Of a DNA stretch of 64,000 bases, positions 11,051-23,940 are shown piece after piece; within the stretch, counting starts at the first letter, position 1, and every line of letters begins with the position of its first letter. The notes under the pieces are model-generated. The model ran no database searches, was not told where the DNA came from, and saw nothing but the letters and a program-made list of their open reading frames with translations. The stretch is taken from positions 18,463,700 to 18,527,699 of the forward strand of contig CM050657.1 of the NCBI GenBank assembly GCA_027574665.1, in the 5' to 3' direction. A program made the translations under genes and the position numbers. The DNA comes from Rhynochetos jubatus. Taxonomy: Eukaryota; Chordata; Aves; Eurypygiformes; Rhynochetidae.

Positions 11051-14000
11051 TTTAAAATTATTTCGGTTCTTTGTATTCTTTGCTTTGGTTTATTTTTTTT
11101 AAGTTGTGTACAAGCAGTTTCAGTGTTGCCTTATTATTTTTGTTAACATTTACAGTGCAGCAACACAAACATTCAAAAATGCCATATTCCTACAGAACAT
11201 ACTTGAGTAGCATTTGACATTTTAGCAGTTACTTGTTCAAACGCTCGGATTAGAAGAGTATTAGATCTCCCCTAGTTGCCCTTTTTAGATTGGAGAAGAA
11301 CAGGCAAATTTGTTTCCTAATGGGTGAGTAGGAACATCAGCAACCCCATTTGTAATTGATGTAAATAAGAACTGTAACTGTACTATGTAAGTGCTACAGG
11401 CTAGTCTTCTACAACGATTTCTGCACAGCTTTGGGAGAAAGGCTATTACTTGGATCTCATGATCCAAGAATTCCTTTATAAAGATGCCTGTATCACTCGT
11501 GTTAACGCTGAACTAGCAACCAGAACATGCTGAGGGTCTAAAAATCACAAGAGCTCATTAGCCCTCCACTTTATTAATTGAGAGTGGAAGGCTTAAATAA
11601 AAGGCACCAAAACATGACATTTATACACCTGTACGTGCCTTTCCAGCTCTCTACAGATGAGGACCTTTTCCAATTGATCTGATGCTCTTTAAAAGGGCTG
11701 CCGGCGTGAGAAACCAATATCCACTTTCATGAAAGGGAGTATTTCAGCATCAATGGTAGCAATTTTTAGGCAACACGTCTACAGATCTAGTGTTTGAATT
11801 TTTCGCTGACCGAGCAGGTGGATTCCATAAAGCACCATGCTTTTGTTAAAACAAAACCAAACCACAACCCCCACACACAAAACAAAACCCCTCTCCCTCT
11901 CAAAGCTCTGTCACCCATCCAAGAAGAAATTCAAAGATTTGAGATTTCACAAGGAAACAACACAAACCAATAACTTCAGTGTTCACATGGACTACTGAGA
12001 GGGCTGAGATTATTCAGTATCTGACTACTCAATCCTTTTGTTCACTATATAAAAAACCTGCAAATGTATAAACATGTATAAATGATCTGCTCTGCTATCA
12101 CTCCTGACACTGAAGAACAGAGCTCTTCATGCCTCTACCCTAAAATACAAACACATCAACAGCTTCCTCCCCACCTTAGCTTCATCTGAAAAGTGTTCCA
12201 AGTAACTAATTTCTGTGAGTTAGATAAAATCAGGTCAGACAAAAAAAAAAACACCAATATATCCTTTCCATCTGCCAATTTGTTATTAAAATCATACTCT
12301 TTTCTGTTGATCTGGCATAAATAGATATACAATAATACTGCATAGTTGTTCACATCTTATCTTAAAAAGATAGCTATGCTGTAAAGAGGAACAAAAAAAA
12401 ATATTTTCCTTCAATGTTTTAGCTTTGAATGAGACAGGGCACATTCAAATCAGTAGCAGCTCTTTTATTCGCCATTTATTTTTTTAATATGGAAGCTCAG
12501 TGTGTAATGCTACTTGAGAAAGTGAAGATTACTTTGGCTTAGGGGAATTCAGATAAGCATCTTTCGTAACTTCAAATCTAATTTTAAAACACAGCAAAAT
12601 ACTGAGGTCATTAATGGAAGTCCAACCATTCCCAGGGACTTTGGCAAAGACTCAAAGTATCATCTTTTTTAAAAATACATTTTTGATAGTTTAATATAAG
12701 TTGCATACTTTTGTGTTACCAAATATTAGATTACAAATCTGAAACTGCTACATGTCCATCTCCAGAGAGGAGACTAAAAATTGAGCATCCTTTTTGAGCA
12801 CAGCACAAATTTCTTGGCAGCTTTCATACACACCTAATGTATCTCAACAAAATATGTACACGTTTGTTACAACAACGGGTAATTTTATACACTGCAGACA
12901 CTCGGACATACTTTTTCTGTCTGCAAACATCAGTGTTCCACTTTACCAGGTGAAAACTCATTTTTTCCAGTGCATACTAAAATTCTTCATTTTGACACTA
13001 TTTATCTTACTGTTTTACTGATCTCTGTTTTTCAGAGAATAAGACTTAATGAACCAAATTTAAGGAAGCCAGAAGTTGAAGATTAACTATGGGAAAAACA
13101 GCGTTTCTCTTAGTTCCCACAGCAGTACCGCTCAGTCGCTCCCACTGAAACCACGGCTTGGTTTAGGTAGCGTAAGGAAAGTTAGCAGCATAAAAGATGC
13201 AGGAACGTCTTTATTCTTAATTTTTAAAATGCAAATAGTTCAGATATACCAAAGCTTGGCTGAAAATACAAAAATCCAAAAAGGAGCTTAAGTGTCTCCA
13301 GAAGAGTGCTCTTGCTGTCCCTAGGGCTCCATGGGGAGCCACAGCACCAAGTTTATGGCTTACAAGTCCATAGCACGATGCTGAGTCATGTTTTGAACAG
13401 CCATATGCTGCGCTACGCTATAGCTGAGCCAGAACATCCAGACAGGTAATGCTATGTTACCCAACACAGACAAGCCCAGAGCGATTAACAGGTTTTTAGA
13501 GTGTAAACTGAGGCTCTGAAGAGCCTGGGTATAGAGAAGTGCAGACAGTTGTACTCACACAACCTGAACCGTCAAGTTAATCAAAGAATTGTTAAGTCTG
13601 CTATTTTTTACTCAGCATTCCTTAGCGTTCCCCACACAAATGACTTACCACTTCAGAAACATTTGATAGACAAAAACTAGATTACAGTCTAAAAACACAG
13701 CCCAAACATTTAATAAAAGGAGCAATTTTCCTAAGACTAAAAAAAAGAAGGCTACATTTCCAGAGCCAACCCTCAAACTGAAATTGCATCCCCAAATACT
13801 GTTTCTGCACACAACCTAACACTTGAACAAGTTCTTGTACCAGTAACATCCCCACCGAAGAGAAGCCTTGGGATGATGGATGCGTTCCGTTCACATCACA
13901 GCTGAGGGTGGGCAGCCCAAGCATCCAGCGGCCCTGCACCACATTAAATCTTTTCAGGGCTGCTAGGATAGCAAGTTCAAAGGCAACGTCCTAGAACATC

Positions 14001-15210
14001 CACAAAGTGTTTTTGTAGAAGCCAACAGCACAAGTTAAAGAGTCCAGCATATGCAACTGGAATATTCCTAATGCTGTATGTTGGGTTTTTTCTTTTAACG
14101 GAAGAAGGTTTTCAAATACAGGGAATTATGCACAGAAGTCGTTACTGGCTGAAGGAGAAAGAAAGCTAAAGAGCAACGTCATGAAGCAATTTCTAAGGTA
14201 CTGCTTTTAAAAACTCTTACAGCTTATACCATTTCAAAAGATAACGCATGCCATTAGACAACCTCACTTTCCTCTCCTTTCTCATACCTTAATAAACACA
14301 TTAAAAAAAACCACTCCGTAAAATCCATTTGTATGTCTAGTGTGGGTGGCAGTACGGGCTCAATTTTCATCTCTCTTATTGTTGGATATCACCTACAAGT
14401 CTCACCAGATCCACCCTACTACCCATCGCTCCGAAATATATAGGTTGCTCTGACAACCAAAAGCCTGTACTTTGTACTGTCATATATATAATTTTGTCAG
14501 GCCAGACAATCTGTTGGCAGCTATTACAAAACAAAACTGCAGAAAGCAAGGAAAAAAAAAAAATCACCTCTTTTCCATGCATACTTTCATTTCTTGAGAT
14601 AGACAAGATTTTACAGTTCAGAGGAATATCCAAGACAGTTTGTTTCACTTTTCATATGCAGAATGATGACGTTCCTCACCTGAATTACAACATCTTCCAT
14701 GTTTTTTTATTCTGGTTTATGAAAAATAAAAATTAATGAGACAGCTTGAAACTCTGCCTAACTGTAAAGCTACCTTTTTAACACTTTGGGAGGGGGTTAT
14801 CAACAAAAAGCACTGCTCCAACGTACATTGAAATTACATCTGTGCTGCAAATAAAATTAATCTCGAACACACTGACTCTTCAGAAACTTCCTGGCAAGCC
14901 AGTGCTGCGACTCAGAACAGGCTCGCCCTCAAAGAAAATACAGGAGAGCGCATACATATTTGTCTGATCTATAAACTCTAAGGCAAAAAAAAAATCCTCA
15001 TGAGTAGGTCCAAGAATATATATGCTTCAAGGAAGGCACCAAAGGCTCACTCCCCACCACAGCTCAAGACAGGCAACAGAAGACCTTGCCCACCGCAGAG
15101 AACAACGGGGATGCATTTCTTAGAATTCTCTAAAATTGCCATGAAAAAACCCCTCTAAATACTGCAGTTCAGTCAAAGCATAAACAGCGTGTAAGGAATG
15201 CACCGATACA
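11051..15210. other. Non-coding AT-rich unique DNA with low-complexity patches
   Basis: No gene is supportable. An A/C-rich low-complexity patch (CAAA and CCCACA-like) lies at about 11846-11900. Short A runs occur near 12240 and 14550, and a TATATATA stretch near 14482. Open frames are 90 codons or shorter and lack domain features. Confidence 0.55.
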
Positions 15211-15385
15211 GGCACTGGAGCAGGTCACCCAGAAAAGTGGATGCCCCACCCCTGGCAATGTTCAAGGCCAGGCTGGATGAGGCTTGGAGCAACCTGGTCT
15301 AGTGGAGGGCGTCCCTGCCCATGGCAGGGGGGTTAGAACTAGACGATCTTTAAGGTCCCTTTCAACCCAAACCATTCTGTGATTT
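15211..15385 (+). mobile_element. CR1 LINE 3' end, 5'-truncated
   Basis: The stretch matches the 3' untranslated end of bird CR1 retrotransposons. It shows GGCCAGGCTGGATGAGGCTT, the GAGCAACCTGGTCTAGTG segment, CCCTGCCCATGGCAGGGGGG and the terminal AAGGTCCCTTTCAACCCAAA. It ends in the ATTCTGTGATT tail that replaces a poly-A tail in CR1. About 175 bp remains, so ORF1 and ORF2 are entirely absent, as is usual for CR1 insertions. Divergence from the family consensus I remember is moderate. Confidence 0.95.
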
Positions 15386-18300
15386 CCCAAATCCTAACGA
15401 AAGTAATGAGTCAGTTCCCTCTACACCCTCATTACTGGCCTTACAGAAAACTACAGACATGCTTTCTAGTATCACCCAAACTGCTCAGTTACCATTAAAA
15501 AACCCAAAACCCAAAGAAACAAATATTCATTCTTCCAGTAACTGTTCCATAAATAAAATTACAATTAAAAATTTAGAAACGTAAACACTTATTTTCCTTG
15601 TCCTAAGCAAGCAAAAACCCCAGTCTCAACACTCAGTGGTGTGTGGCTCAATGTCAACAGGAAACCTGAGATCCTGAGGCCACTAACCTTATTTAATGCC
15701 ATAGCAATAAACAGTTAAGCACACACACAAATATTATCTTCTCCCACCTCAACTCTGACATGTCCACATGAATTCAGATGATCAAATTTATAACCAGGGC
15801 TGCATTGTTTGGTCATTTTCCCAGTGACTATAAACCTGATTCAATTAGCTTCCTCCGAGCATCGGCAGGTGCACAGCCAATGTCCCGTGACATTTAAAGG
15901 ACTGGTACCAGCCAAACCCTTCTCTCCTCCTTGAACTGCCTGAGCTCTGAAAACAAAAGGCATCTGCAGGACAATGTATAGGAAAGCTATTCCAAACCAG
16001 GCTGTTTCCCTCTGCCAGAGCAGTGTGCAGAGAAGATGATCCCAGATTTCCGATTCCTCCAAGGCAGTGATTTGGGTTACAGTTTCAGAAGCACTAGAAC
16101 ATTGTGGCCAGCTTTGTAAGAATAGATATTTTATAAATACATATCAGAAATTTTTAAGAGAATGTGTATATATAAATATATAAATATTTTTTTTAAATTA
16201 TCAAAACATTTGATATAGGCTTCTAGAAGGTCAGCAGGTCAAGATACTACATCGCCAGGGTTCAGTGGGTTGGCTTCTGCCTATCCAGGACTCCCAAGGT
16301 TTGTTTGGAGAAAGGCTTTTCCTGGCAGAGATTTTCTTCTTCAGCACTTTTACCTGCCTATTACTATCAATGAAGTTCAGCACCACTCAGGTGCTAAAAC
16401 TTGAAACAGCTGTTTTGTCATAAGGTAATATCCTTAAATATTATTTAGAAGGAAATTAGGGGAAATAGGAAATTCAAAAAATGTGACGGAAATAATCTGC
16501 AAGTACTTTCATTTAGAATTAGTTATGATGTAAAATTATTTCAGACTGTGGCTTCACTCTAGCATATTATAAAAATTTATATTGAAGCTGACTCCGACAT
16601 ATTTGCAAGCTGTAATACCATTGCAGTACCAAATCTCATGAACTCAAACACACTGCCAATGACAGTGTTAGCTGATTACTCACATATGCAGTAAGCCATG
16701 GAAAAGTATTGTTGATATCCTACAGCTGGAGTCATATAAAACATTTGCAGGAGATGAAGAAGGATACCCTGCATGCAAACAGCTTCACCTTTCCACATTA
16801 CAGAGTCACAACAGAACTCTCCACATACTACAAAAGTTCTCCCTCCGATTAATATGTCCCTTTTTCATCAAAAAAGTGAGTCTTTTTATGGAAAGCCTGG
16901 ACACAGTGAGTTAAGCCTGGTTTAACAATATCCTCTACAAATGTATTATTCAAACAGCTGCTTAATTGCTTATCCAAATATCTAATAGGCAAAAAATATT
17001 TCAAGCCTCACAATTACCAGTTTAACTCACACATTCAATAATATCACCTTTTAGCTACTGAAGACAACCTCAAAACCAACACGCCTCTAAATCTGCTTTT
17101 AATACAGCCTGTTTCACACTTATGCCTGCAAAAAGCCACCCAGAATGTTTGAACAAAGGCATATTTATCCACCACAACGGAAAAGAATTTTGCATAAAGC
17201 TGGTGTCTGACCCAAGCAGAAGACAGTCTCTCTCTGAGAAGAAAAAAACCCCATATATACAGTTGGATCAGGCTCCGATGGCTTTATGTACACTTATCCA
17301 AGAAATACCTGAAACAGCCAAGAAGGTGGGCAGTGCTATCACAGCATCGCGTGGGAAACGGGAGTGAAGCAAAGGCCACTGTGGAGGGGACGTTATGATG
17401 CGTCTGTTCAGCCTGTAGCGTGCATATAAAGAAATGGTGGAAATTGGGATTCTGAACAGGACTTCAGCTGGCTTGGCTGGAAAACAGTGGACTTGGCCTG
17501 GTTTGGGTTTTTTGGGTGGTGCAAGTTTGTTTTGTTTGGGGGGTATTTTTTGGCATTTCTGTTTTTAAAACAAGCAAAGGAAATATTCAATAAATTATTC
17601 CTTTGGGACAACGGAGCTGGGGAAGCTTGAGGAGCACATTTCAGGTCCTGCAGAAGAACCTGTGCCTGCAGGGGCTACACAGACGTCAGGGCAAGGGAAT
17701 GGCAAGGTCTCAGCAAGGGTGATCACAGCTAACGGAAAAGACAGCACAAACACCAAGCAGGATGCACAAGCAGCAACTTGGCGCTAACTGGAGCGGCTCC
17801 CAAGCCGATCTCCCTACCGGGAATCCAAACCTACCTTGCAGGTCAGCAGCTCTAAGCTGTGTTTGTGGAGAAACCCTCTCCCAACGTCAGGACAGGGCAG
17901 GATAGGCCACAGAGCACAGCCACTTTTTAGCCCATCAAACGGGCAAGTGAAGCTGCCTGCGGAGGGGAAGGGTTGGTAGCCCCCAAGCAGTCCTTCAAAG
18001 CTACAGTGCGTGCTTCAGGCTGGCAGTCTTGCTCACGTTCAAATACCCCAAACTGAGATATTGCCATGTTTCCTTGTAATCCTCTTACCAGCAATATGAA
18101 GGCTGTTTAACTGGTTATTTGGGATATGACAGATGACCTCACTGAGAACACAGCCATTACAATTTATTCTCCCTGTTTTCCAGGAAAAGGCCTCACTGGT
18201 GGAGGCTTTGCATTCTTATTTTCCTCTTTTTTTTTTTTTTTTTTAGATTTATTTTGCTAGTAATTGACTCCTTGCTGTCAACTGGTGCCTGCAGAAGAGT

Positions 18301-20560
18301 TAGATTTGTAAGGAGAGCAGCAAGACATGTTGAGGCATGTGACAGGCATTACATGCTGACAGGGGCTGGGAGATACAAGTCTTTTATGAACACCAGAATT
18401 ATGTACCAGCAGAGAACTTAAACTTTTATATCTTCTAGCAATTTCTCAAAGGGAGTAATATTATACAAATTAAACAGCTGCCCACACAAACATTAAAGCT
18501 GCAATTGCCAGCACATGTTACTTCATCTATAAAGGCATGCAAGGTAGCAAAAAGTTTTGCACACATACTTCTCAGGGAAATAAACTCAGCCAGACAGCTG
18601 CTTTCTGACTTCTGAAGACACTTATTGTGCATGGAGAGAAAACATCAGGCTTTATAGCTCCTGAAGGAAGCTATATGTTATGTCCCTGGAAGCCACCACA
18701 GTGTCAGACAAAGGATCCCGTGGGTTTCCTGGGGGAGTGTAAGAATACAACAGCAAAAAATCCGCTACCCAGGAGCACTGGATTTTAACAGAGACAGCAC
18801 GTCTTCCCACTAGTGACGCTGACGGATGTTTTTGGATCCTCTTCTGACAGCGACAGAAGAGGCTTTAACATGCAAGAGCCTTTCCAGTCCCTCTTCCTTG
18901 ATCTGGGAAGGCTGGTATTGATTGACAAGCAAGTCAAATACTACAAACGATTGAGATCTCTAAAACAAATACAGTGGTGAGGTTTCTTCGAAGAGCAACT
19001 GTTACCACCGCTGGTAGGATTTTGTTTAATGCTTGTTGCGGGGACTGGTGTTGCTGCACACAGCTGAGGGGACAACCATGTCTTCACCAGCCCTGCCCTC
19101 ACTCCTCAGCCCCATGCAACCCAAAATACCTGAGCCATCCCTGAGATGGGGAACAGAGGTTATTGATCAGGGATGTTGCTTGCTACATATATCATTATTA
19201 TGAAGAAAAGCAAGTTGGGAAAAAGATAAAAATATGTGTGAAACCAGAGGCTGAACAGAGACGGTCGCAAATTCTAGAGGACTTGTTATCTTTCCCACAC
19301 CCTATTTCCATTACTGCCTTGTAAATGCACACTGGTCATCTCCAATGCCTCTTCTCCAATCTCTCTGCAATGCTTGGCTTTGTCTTCTCAGTGGAAAACA
19401 CACCAACAAGATGAGGAATAATTACTTGATACCTTTCATGTTCCTCTCAGTTCTGAGTGATGGTCCAACATCATTTGAGAAGTCACCTGCAGCACCCTAA
19501 TCCCACCCACAGCGCAGCCAGCACCATACCACAGCTAACCTGTCAGTAGGAACTCGGGTTTTCCACATGATGTTCCAGTTCAGTCTAGAGGTAGAGCCCC
19601 TTTATTGCGCAGTCAGCACAATGTGCCAAAGTAACTTGAATTTCTTGGGAAAAGAGCTGTAATAAGAATGTGAATTTTGGGCAAGATTAGCACCTGCTGC
19701 AAATAAAAGTCAGATTTGCAGTTGCTAAAGATCTAGTCCACCAAGGAATAGTATAAATTTAATATTTAATTACAGAAACAAGAACTTAATTTTATTACAG
19801 ATGAGGAACATGACGTGAAACGCAGCATCCTACAATCTATCATGGTTAGCAAGATTTTAATGGATCATTAGAAATGCTTATGGAACCTATGAGTTTCTGG
19901 GCACTACTTCGGGATCAGTAATAAAAAAAAATTCATTCTCTAGTTACCTCCTAAAGCAACTTAGCATACCATATATGATGAAGAATTATAGTCTACTTGA
20001 GAAAAGATACTTAACTCCTTACAATGCAGCAATAAAAGATGCCTGATCAGAAATGAAATTTGAAAGCTTTGAATGTGAAGGGCTTTGAGAATACCTCAAA
20101 GTATTATATTTTATACTCTTTTTTCCCCTTTTCAAAATGATTGGTTTTCCTCAGACTCTCTAATATGAGCAAAGAAGCAGAAAAAAAAAAATCAGTGTTT
20201 CTTGCCAGTTATGTCAAATTTTAACCATTTACTACAGTGCAGAACACGGGATAAAAATGTTATATAAAACACATACTTCGTTTTTTCTGCATCTTAAGAA
20301 TTCAGTTGTGTCCAGAATCAGACATCAGGGTGACTGCTCATGAAGAAATCTTTTTTGAGTCAACATACACCCCCTACGGTCCCTTGCATCCACACACACC
20401 CTCCTTACAGAAAAGCTATCCTTTCTAGTCTGCTGCTTTAATCTCTCTTCATATTTACTGTGCTCTGAAGAATTTTAATAAATATTCCATGTGGTATCCA
20501 TAAAGCAAATAAAAAAGATTAACTAACAGTCAGCACAAATGCCTCTAAAGCAGCATGCAC
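15386..20560. other. Non-coding unique DNA
   Basis: No gene is seen. The stretch includes an AT-rich run at 16163-16200, an 18-base T run at 18227-18244 and a somewhat GC-richer patch at 17630-18020. At 16377-16387 there is a lone REST/RE1 left half-site, TTCAGCACCAC, overlapping a 6-bp inverted repeat (AGCACC / GGTGCT). The right half of an RE1 element is missing, so I do not call it as one. Confidence 0.5.
18227..18244. repeat. Poly-T run, 18 bases
   Basis: An uninterrupted run of 18 T residues, the longest homopolymer I see in the window. It has no flanking retrotransposon body that I can recognise, so it is probably a simple slippage tract. Confidence 0.9.
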
Positions 20561-20900
20561 TCTTCTTTCATGCAGGATCATCAAGTTCAATACCATGATA
20601 AAGGTTAAGTTTATTAAGCATTAGAGAGATCTGAGTTCTCATCATTCAACCACTCTTTTTTTTTGAGAAAGTGCAATAAAAGGAGGTGCACAGCTAAACG
20701 GTGACCTTTAGAAACACGTGTGTTCCTATGGGAGGAAATGCACTGTATTTGATTGTTAGTCTCTATAAGATTAGTCCGTCATGTTAATTGATATTTTGGG
20801 TAGATGAGAACACTGAAATAATTTGTTTCCCTTTAAAGAAATTCTGTACCAAGTGCAATCCACAGATGAATAATTGCACTGCTTTATACTCTTTTTGGGA
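20561..20900. promoter_or_regulatory. Candidate regulatory block with E-box palindrome and inverted repeat
   Basis: The stretch contains ACACGTGT at 20714-20721, an 8-bp palindrome enclosing the E-box CACGTG at 20715-20720. It also contains an 8-bp perfect inverted repeat, AGTGCAAT at 20852-20859 and ATTGCACT at 20873-20880. TGCAAT is the half-site of C/EBP-type factors. There is no exon and no known repeat. The call rests on motif content only and is tentative. Confidence 0.25.
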
Positions 20901-23480
20901 GATACATTTTTAAACATAAAACAAACCCAGCCATTAGGGTAAGTTATCTGAAAGGATTATGTAGCACAGGCTTTTTTCAGACAGCAAGTCCTTCATGGAT
21001 TTAAACCACCAAAGCAGAGACATAAAATTCTCCTATTTAACAGGATGACAGATGCCACCAAGAGAAAAATTAGGTGTAAGAAGGATGACGTACCACTGTA
21101 GTTAGATGATAAAGCTTCTAACACCCCGGGAGAAGCTATTTTTCTCAGCAAATAAGCAATTCTTGTAATGACCACAGAAAGCTCAGCCCAGACACACACA
21201 AGCGTGTCGGGGACAGTCTTCAGAGCAGCTGCTGAACTGGGGAGTTCAAACACAAGTGAAAAACCTGCCTACCTTAGTGAACCTGGCCTAAAAATAATTA
21301 GTGAGCAATGAACTGCTTCCAAGCCAGAACCCGAAACAACCAGCTGGGTCAATGCCCCAGTCTTGGCAAAAGAAGGTCACCATAGATTGTGGGCAAATTC
21401 TGTTAGGGTTCCTCTACCAAACCCACTGCCAGAGGTCTGGGAAAGACGGTGTTGAAATCTGTGAGCCAACAGTTCCCGGTTTGGTGTTGCACAACTAAGG
21501 AGGGAGTAACAGATTTTTAGTTCAGACACTGACCTAAATCATTTGTTAGTTTTAGCAGCCAGAAACGTATTTCTGTGAATCAGAAATGGATTCTTTATCA
21601 AAGAGTGCCCTTCCTATCAAGCAGTGCTTGATTCAACAGGCCAGTCTTTATCAAAAAATCAAAACAAACAAACAAACCTACCAAACCTCAAAACAACAAA
21701 ACCCAAAACATTCTTTAAACAGTGTAATGAACACTGAAGTATTTGTACAATGCCCAAGAGCATCAACAAAAGAGACAGACTCCTCATGTGACTCATTTAG
21801 CCATGGTTTACAGAAATCAGTGGAAAGGAGACCAAGGGGAAAACACCACCTGTGTTCAAGTCCAAACTATTTGAATGGCCAGACCAGAATGCCGGCAAGA
21901 GAGGACAGTCACCATGCACAATTTGAGCCTTTCTGCTTTTTTTTTTTTCCCAGGAAACAGCTCTAAAACCATAGTTGCTCTGTCTTTCCTGCTCGTACCT
22001 GCAGACCAGCTGGACAACTTTTCTTTTTTTGTGAAATCCTGTACCAAGGAGCCTTCTGACTGCTGGGATCTCACTTCCTTGGCTTTGGCAAGCTAAATGC
22101 AGACTGTTCTTTTGATAGAGAATGGCAGAAAGCAAGAGACATGACAGGAGGAGGAAGACTTTCTGTAGATGAGAAGCACGCTTGCATCAGATACAAAGGA
22201 GAAAAAAAGTGTATTGATGACTTTTATACTAGAATTATACTGACATTATTTCACCCTTTCCTAACTGCAAATGAGGAGTAAGATTAATTTTACAGCAGCA
22301 GATTTTCCCCATGACTTCAACAGAATTAGATTAAATTAATGTTTCAGTTGTGCTTAATCTAAATTTCTGTCTTCTAAACTGTAGGCAAATGGTTTCTAAT
22401 CACTATTGCTGTACCATCTGATGTTAAAGATTCATCAGTGTTGTTACCCACCAATATGATTAAACTCTTATTCAGGCACGAAAACATTGCCAGTACGTGC
22501 ATCAGTTTCTTCCAAACCCTCTCATGTACTACCAGTTAATAGGATCTTCAACCAAAGCTGTAAAAATAGACTGGTCTTCAGCTTATCTTCTAGTTCTGTG
22601 CTGAGCTGCAAGTGCAATGTTTCTCCCCTTTAATTCTGCCAGTCCCAGACTAGCAAAGTATAGGTCATAAATTCGCATTTCTCTCTATACCACTGTTTAA
22701 AAAGAAAGAACCATTAGAAGCATAAACTGCCAAATAGTGTGATTTTAACTTACTTAATGAAGGACAGAATGAATTGCTACTTTTTAAAATGTAACTGTAA
22801 TTAATACCAAGAATAAAACACCCTGCGCTATTATCAAAAACTCATAAAACATCTGGGTTTAACAATAAACTGGCTGAAAAGTACTATGCAAAACAGAACT
22901 AAAACTCCTTATTGCTGCTCATCATCTTTTATCTTTAAAATGATACTGCGCTCACACATTAATTACAGATATTAGATAAGTAAATCGTATCACGATGCCC
23001 TGAAAAGCTGGCACACCAACTGTTGGAAGAGCATAAAACCATTAAATCGTGGGGAGCCGTTCTCTGCCAGCAGTGCGATTTCGCAACCCAACGCTTTGTC
23101 AGTCATTTACCTTCACCTGTACTTGTGAAACATATTCCCCCTATCAGCGCTTCACGCATTGCAACTTGGTCTAATAGGCAAAAAAGACTTTTCCGGGTGG
23201 AGTGTGGAGAATTAAAGGGTTCCCGGCACTGCTCTTAAACAAAGAGGTGACTAACTCTGCAGAAGCACATGAACTCTGCCATTATGAGAGTATCTGTTTT
23301 GCTGTACAGGTATAATAACATACTGGAGGGCAACACTGGTCCATTACATTGCTACATCTACTTAGAGTATGCACACAGTGGAAGCTTTTCCATTTGAATA
23401 AGATGACAAGGCTCCAGCACCACCACAGGACTGAGGCAGTGCTATTGCAGAACCTCTGTTGGAAGCAGCCCTTCTGGGAA
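20901..23480. other. Non-coding unique DNA
   Basis: No gene is supportable. A CAAA-type low-complexity patch lies at 21658-21710. A 9-bp perfect inverted repeat (TTAGATTAA / TTAATCTAA) lies at 22326-22334 and 22354-22362. A 126-codon open frame around 21586-21966 spans the low-complexity patch and has no recognisable domain. Confidence 0.5.
22326..22362. repeat. 9-bp inverted repeat of homeodomain-like cores
   Basis: TTAGATTAA and its exact reverse complement TTAATCTAA are separated by 19 bases. Each arm holds a TAATCT core resembling bicoid/OTX-class half-sites. It could be a paired homeodomain site or chance in AT-rich DNA. Confidence 0.6.
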
Positions 23481-23940
23481 AACCAACCCACTCCACAATT
23501 TGGACCCCAGTTCTCACCCTTACCACAGCTTTTCAGACACTGACAGCTTCTGGGGACTCACCCTTCTCCCAGCATTGCACCACACTAAGTTTGTGAAGGA
23601 AGGAAAAGGGATGTGCTCTTACCCCTCTCTTACCATGACTCCTCCATGGCCAGTGCCTGCTACCTCGTTATCAACCACACCCTTAGGACACAGCACAGCT
23701 TTGGTGCAGAGGGTTCCTTGGCTGGCCCTCATTTCAGGTAGCCATCTCCATCAAAAGTCAAGTCCTGAGCAGGAAGGAGAGAGGACCCTATCTCTCCAGC
23801 CGGTACATTCATGGATGTTGCTTCTGCACCCCTCAATGGGCAGGGACTCAGTGTCGCCCTGTGCTGCCCTGGGCAAGAAGAGTCACCTCCAAACCCTGCA
23901 TGAACACTTCCAAAGAAAAAAGCTTTTATTCACAAGATGA
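23481..23940. other. GC-richer block with a 146-codon open frame, unrecognised
   Basis: The + strand is open from 23500 to 23940. The predicted product is rich in Ser, Pro, His and Leu and shows no signal peptide, transmembrane segment, domain or cysteine spacing that I recognise. The C/T-rich base composition alone makes stops rarer in this frame. I do not call it a gene. It could be a decayed repeat or ordinary spacer. Confidence 0.35.

Noticed and set aside
16377-16387. REST/RE1 element
   Set aside because: Only the left half-site TTCAGCACC is present. The right half (GGACAGCGCC-like) is missing.
17510-17550. G-quadruplex
   Set aside because: G-tracts are present, but the loop between the second and last tract is too long for a canonical quadruplex.
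20852-20880. microRNA precursor carrying ATTGCAC (miR-92/363/367-type seed)
   Set aside because: The stem is only 8 bp with no further pairing, and the rest does not match known family precursors.
23500-23940. 146-codon + frame as a possible gene
   Set aside because: No domain, splice context or start context that I can defend. C/T-rich composition explains the lack of stops.
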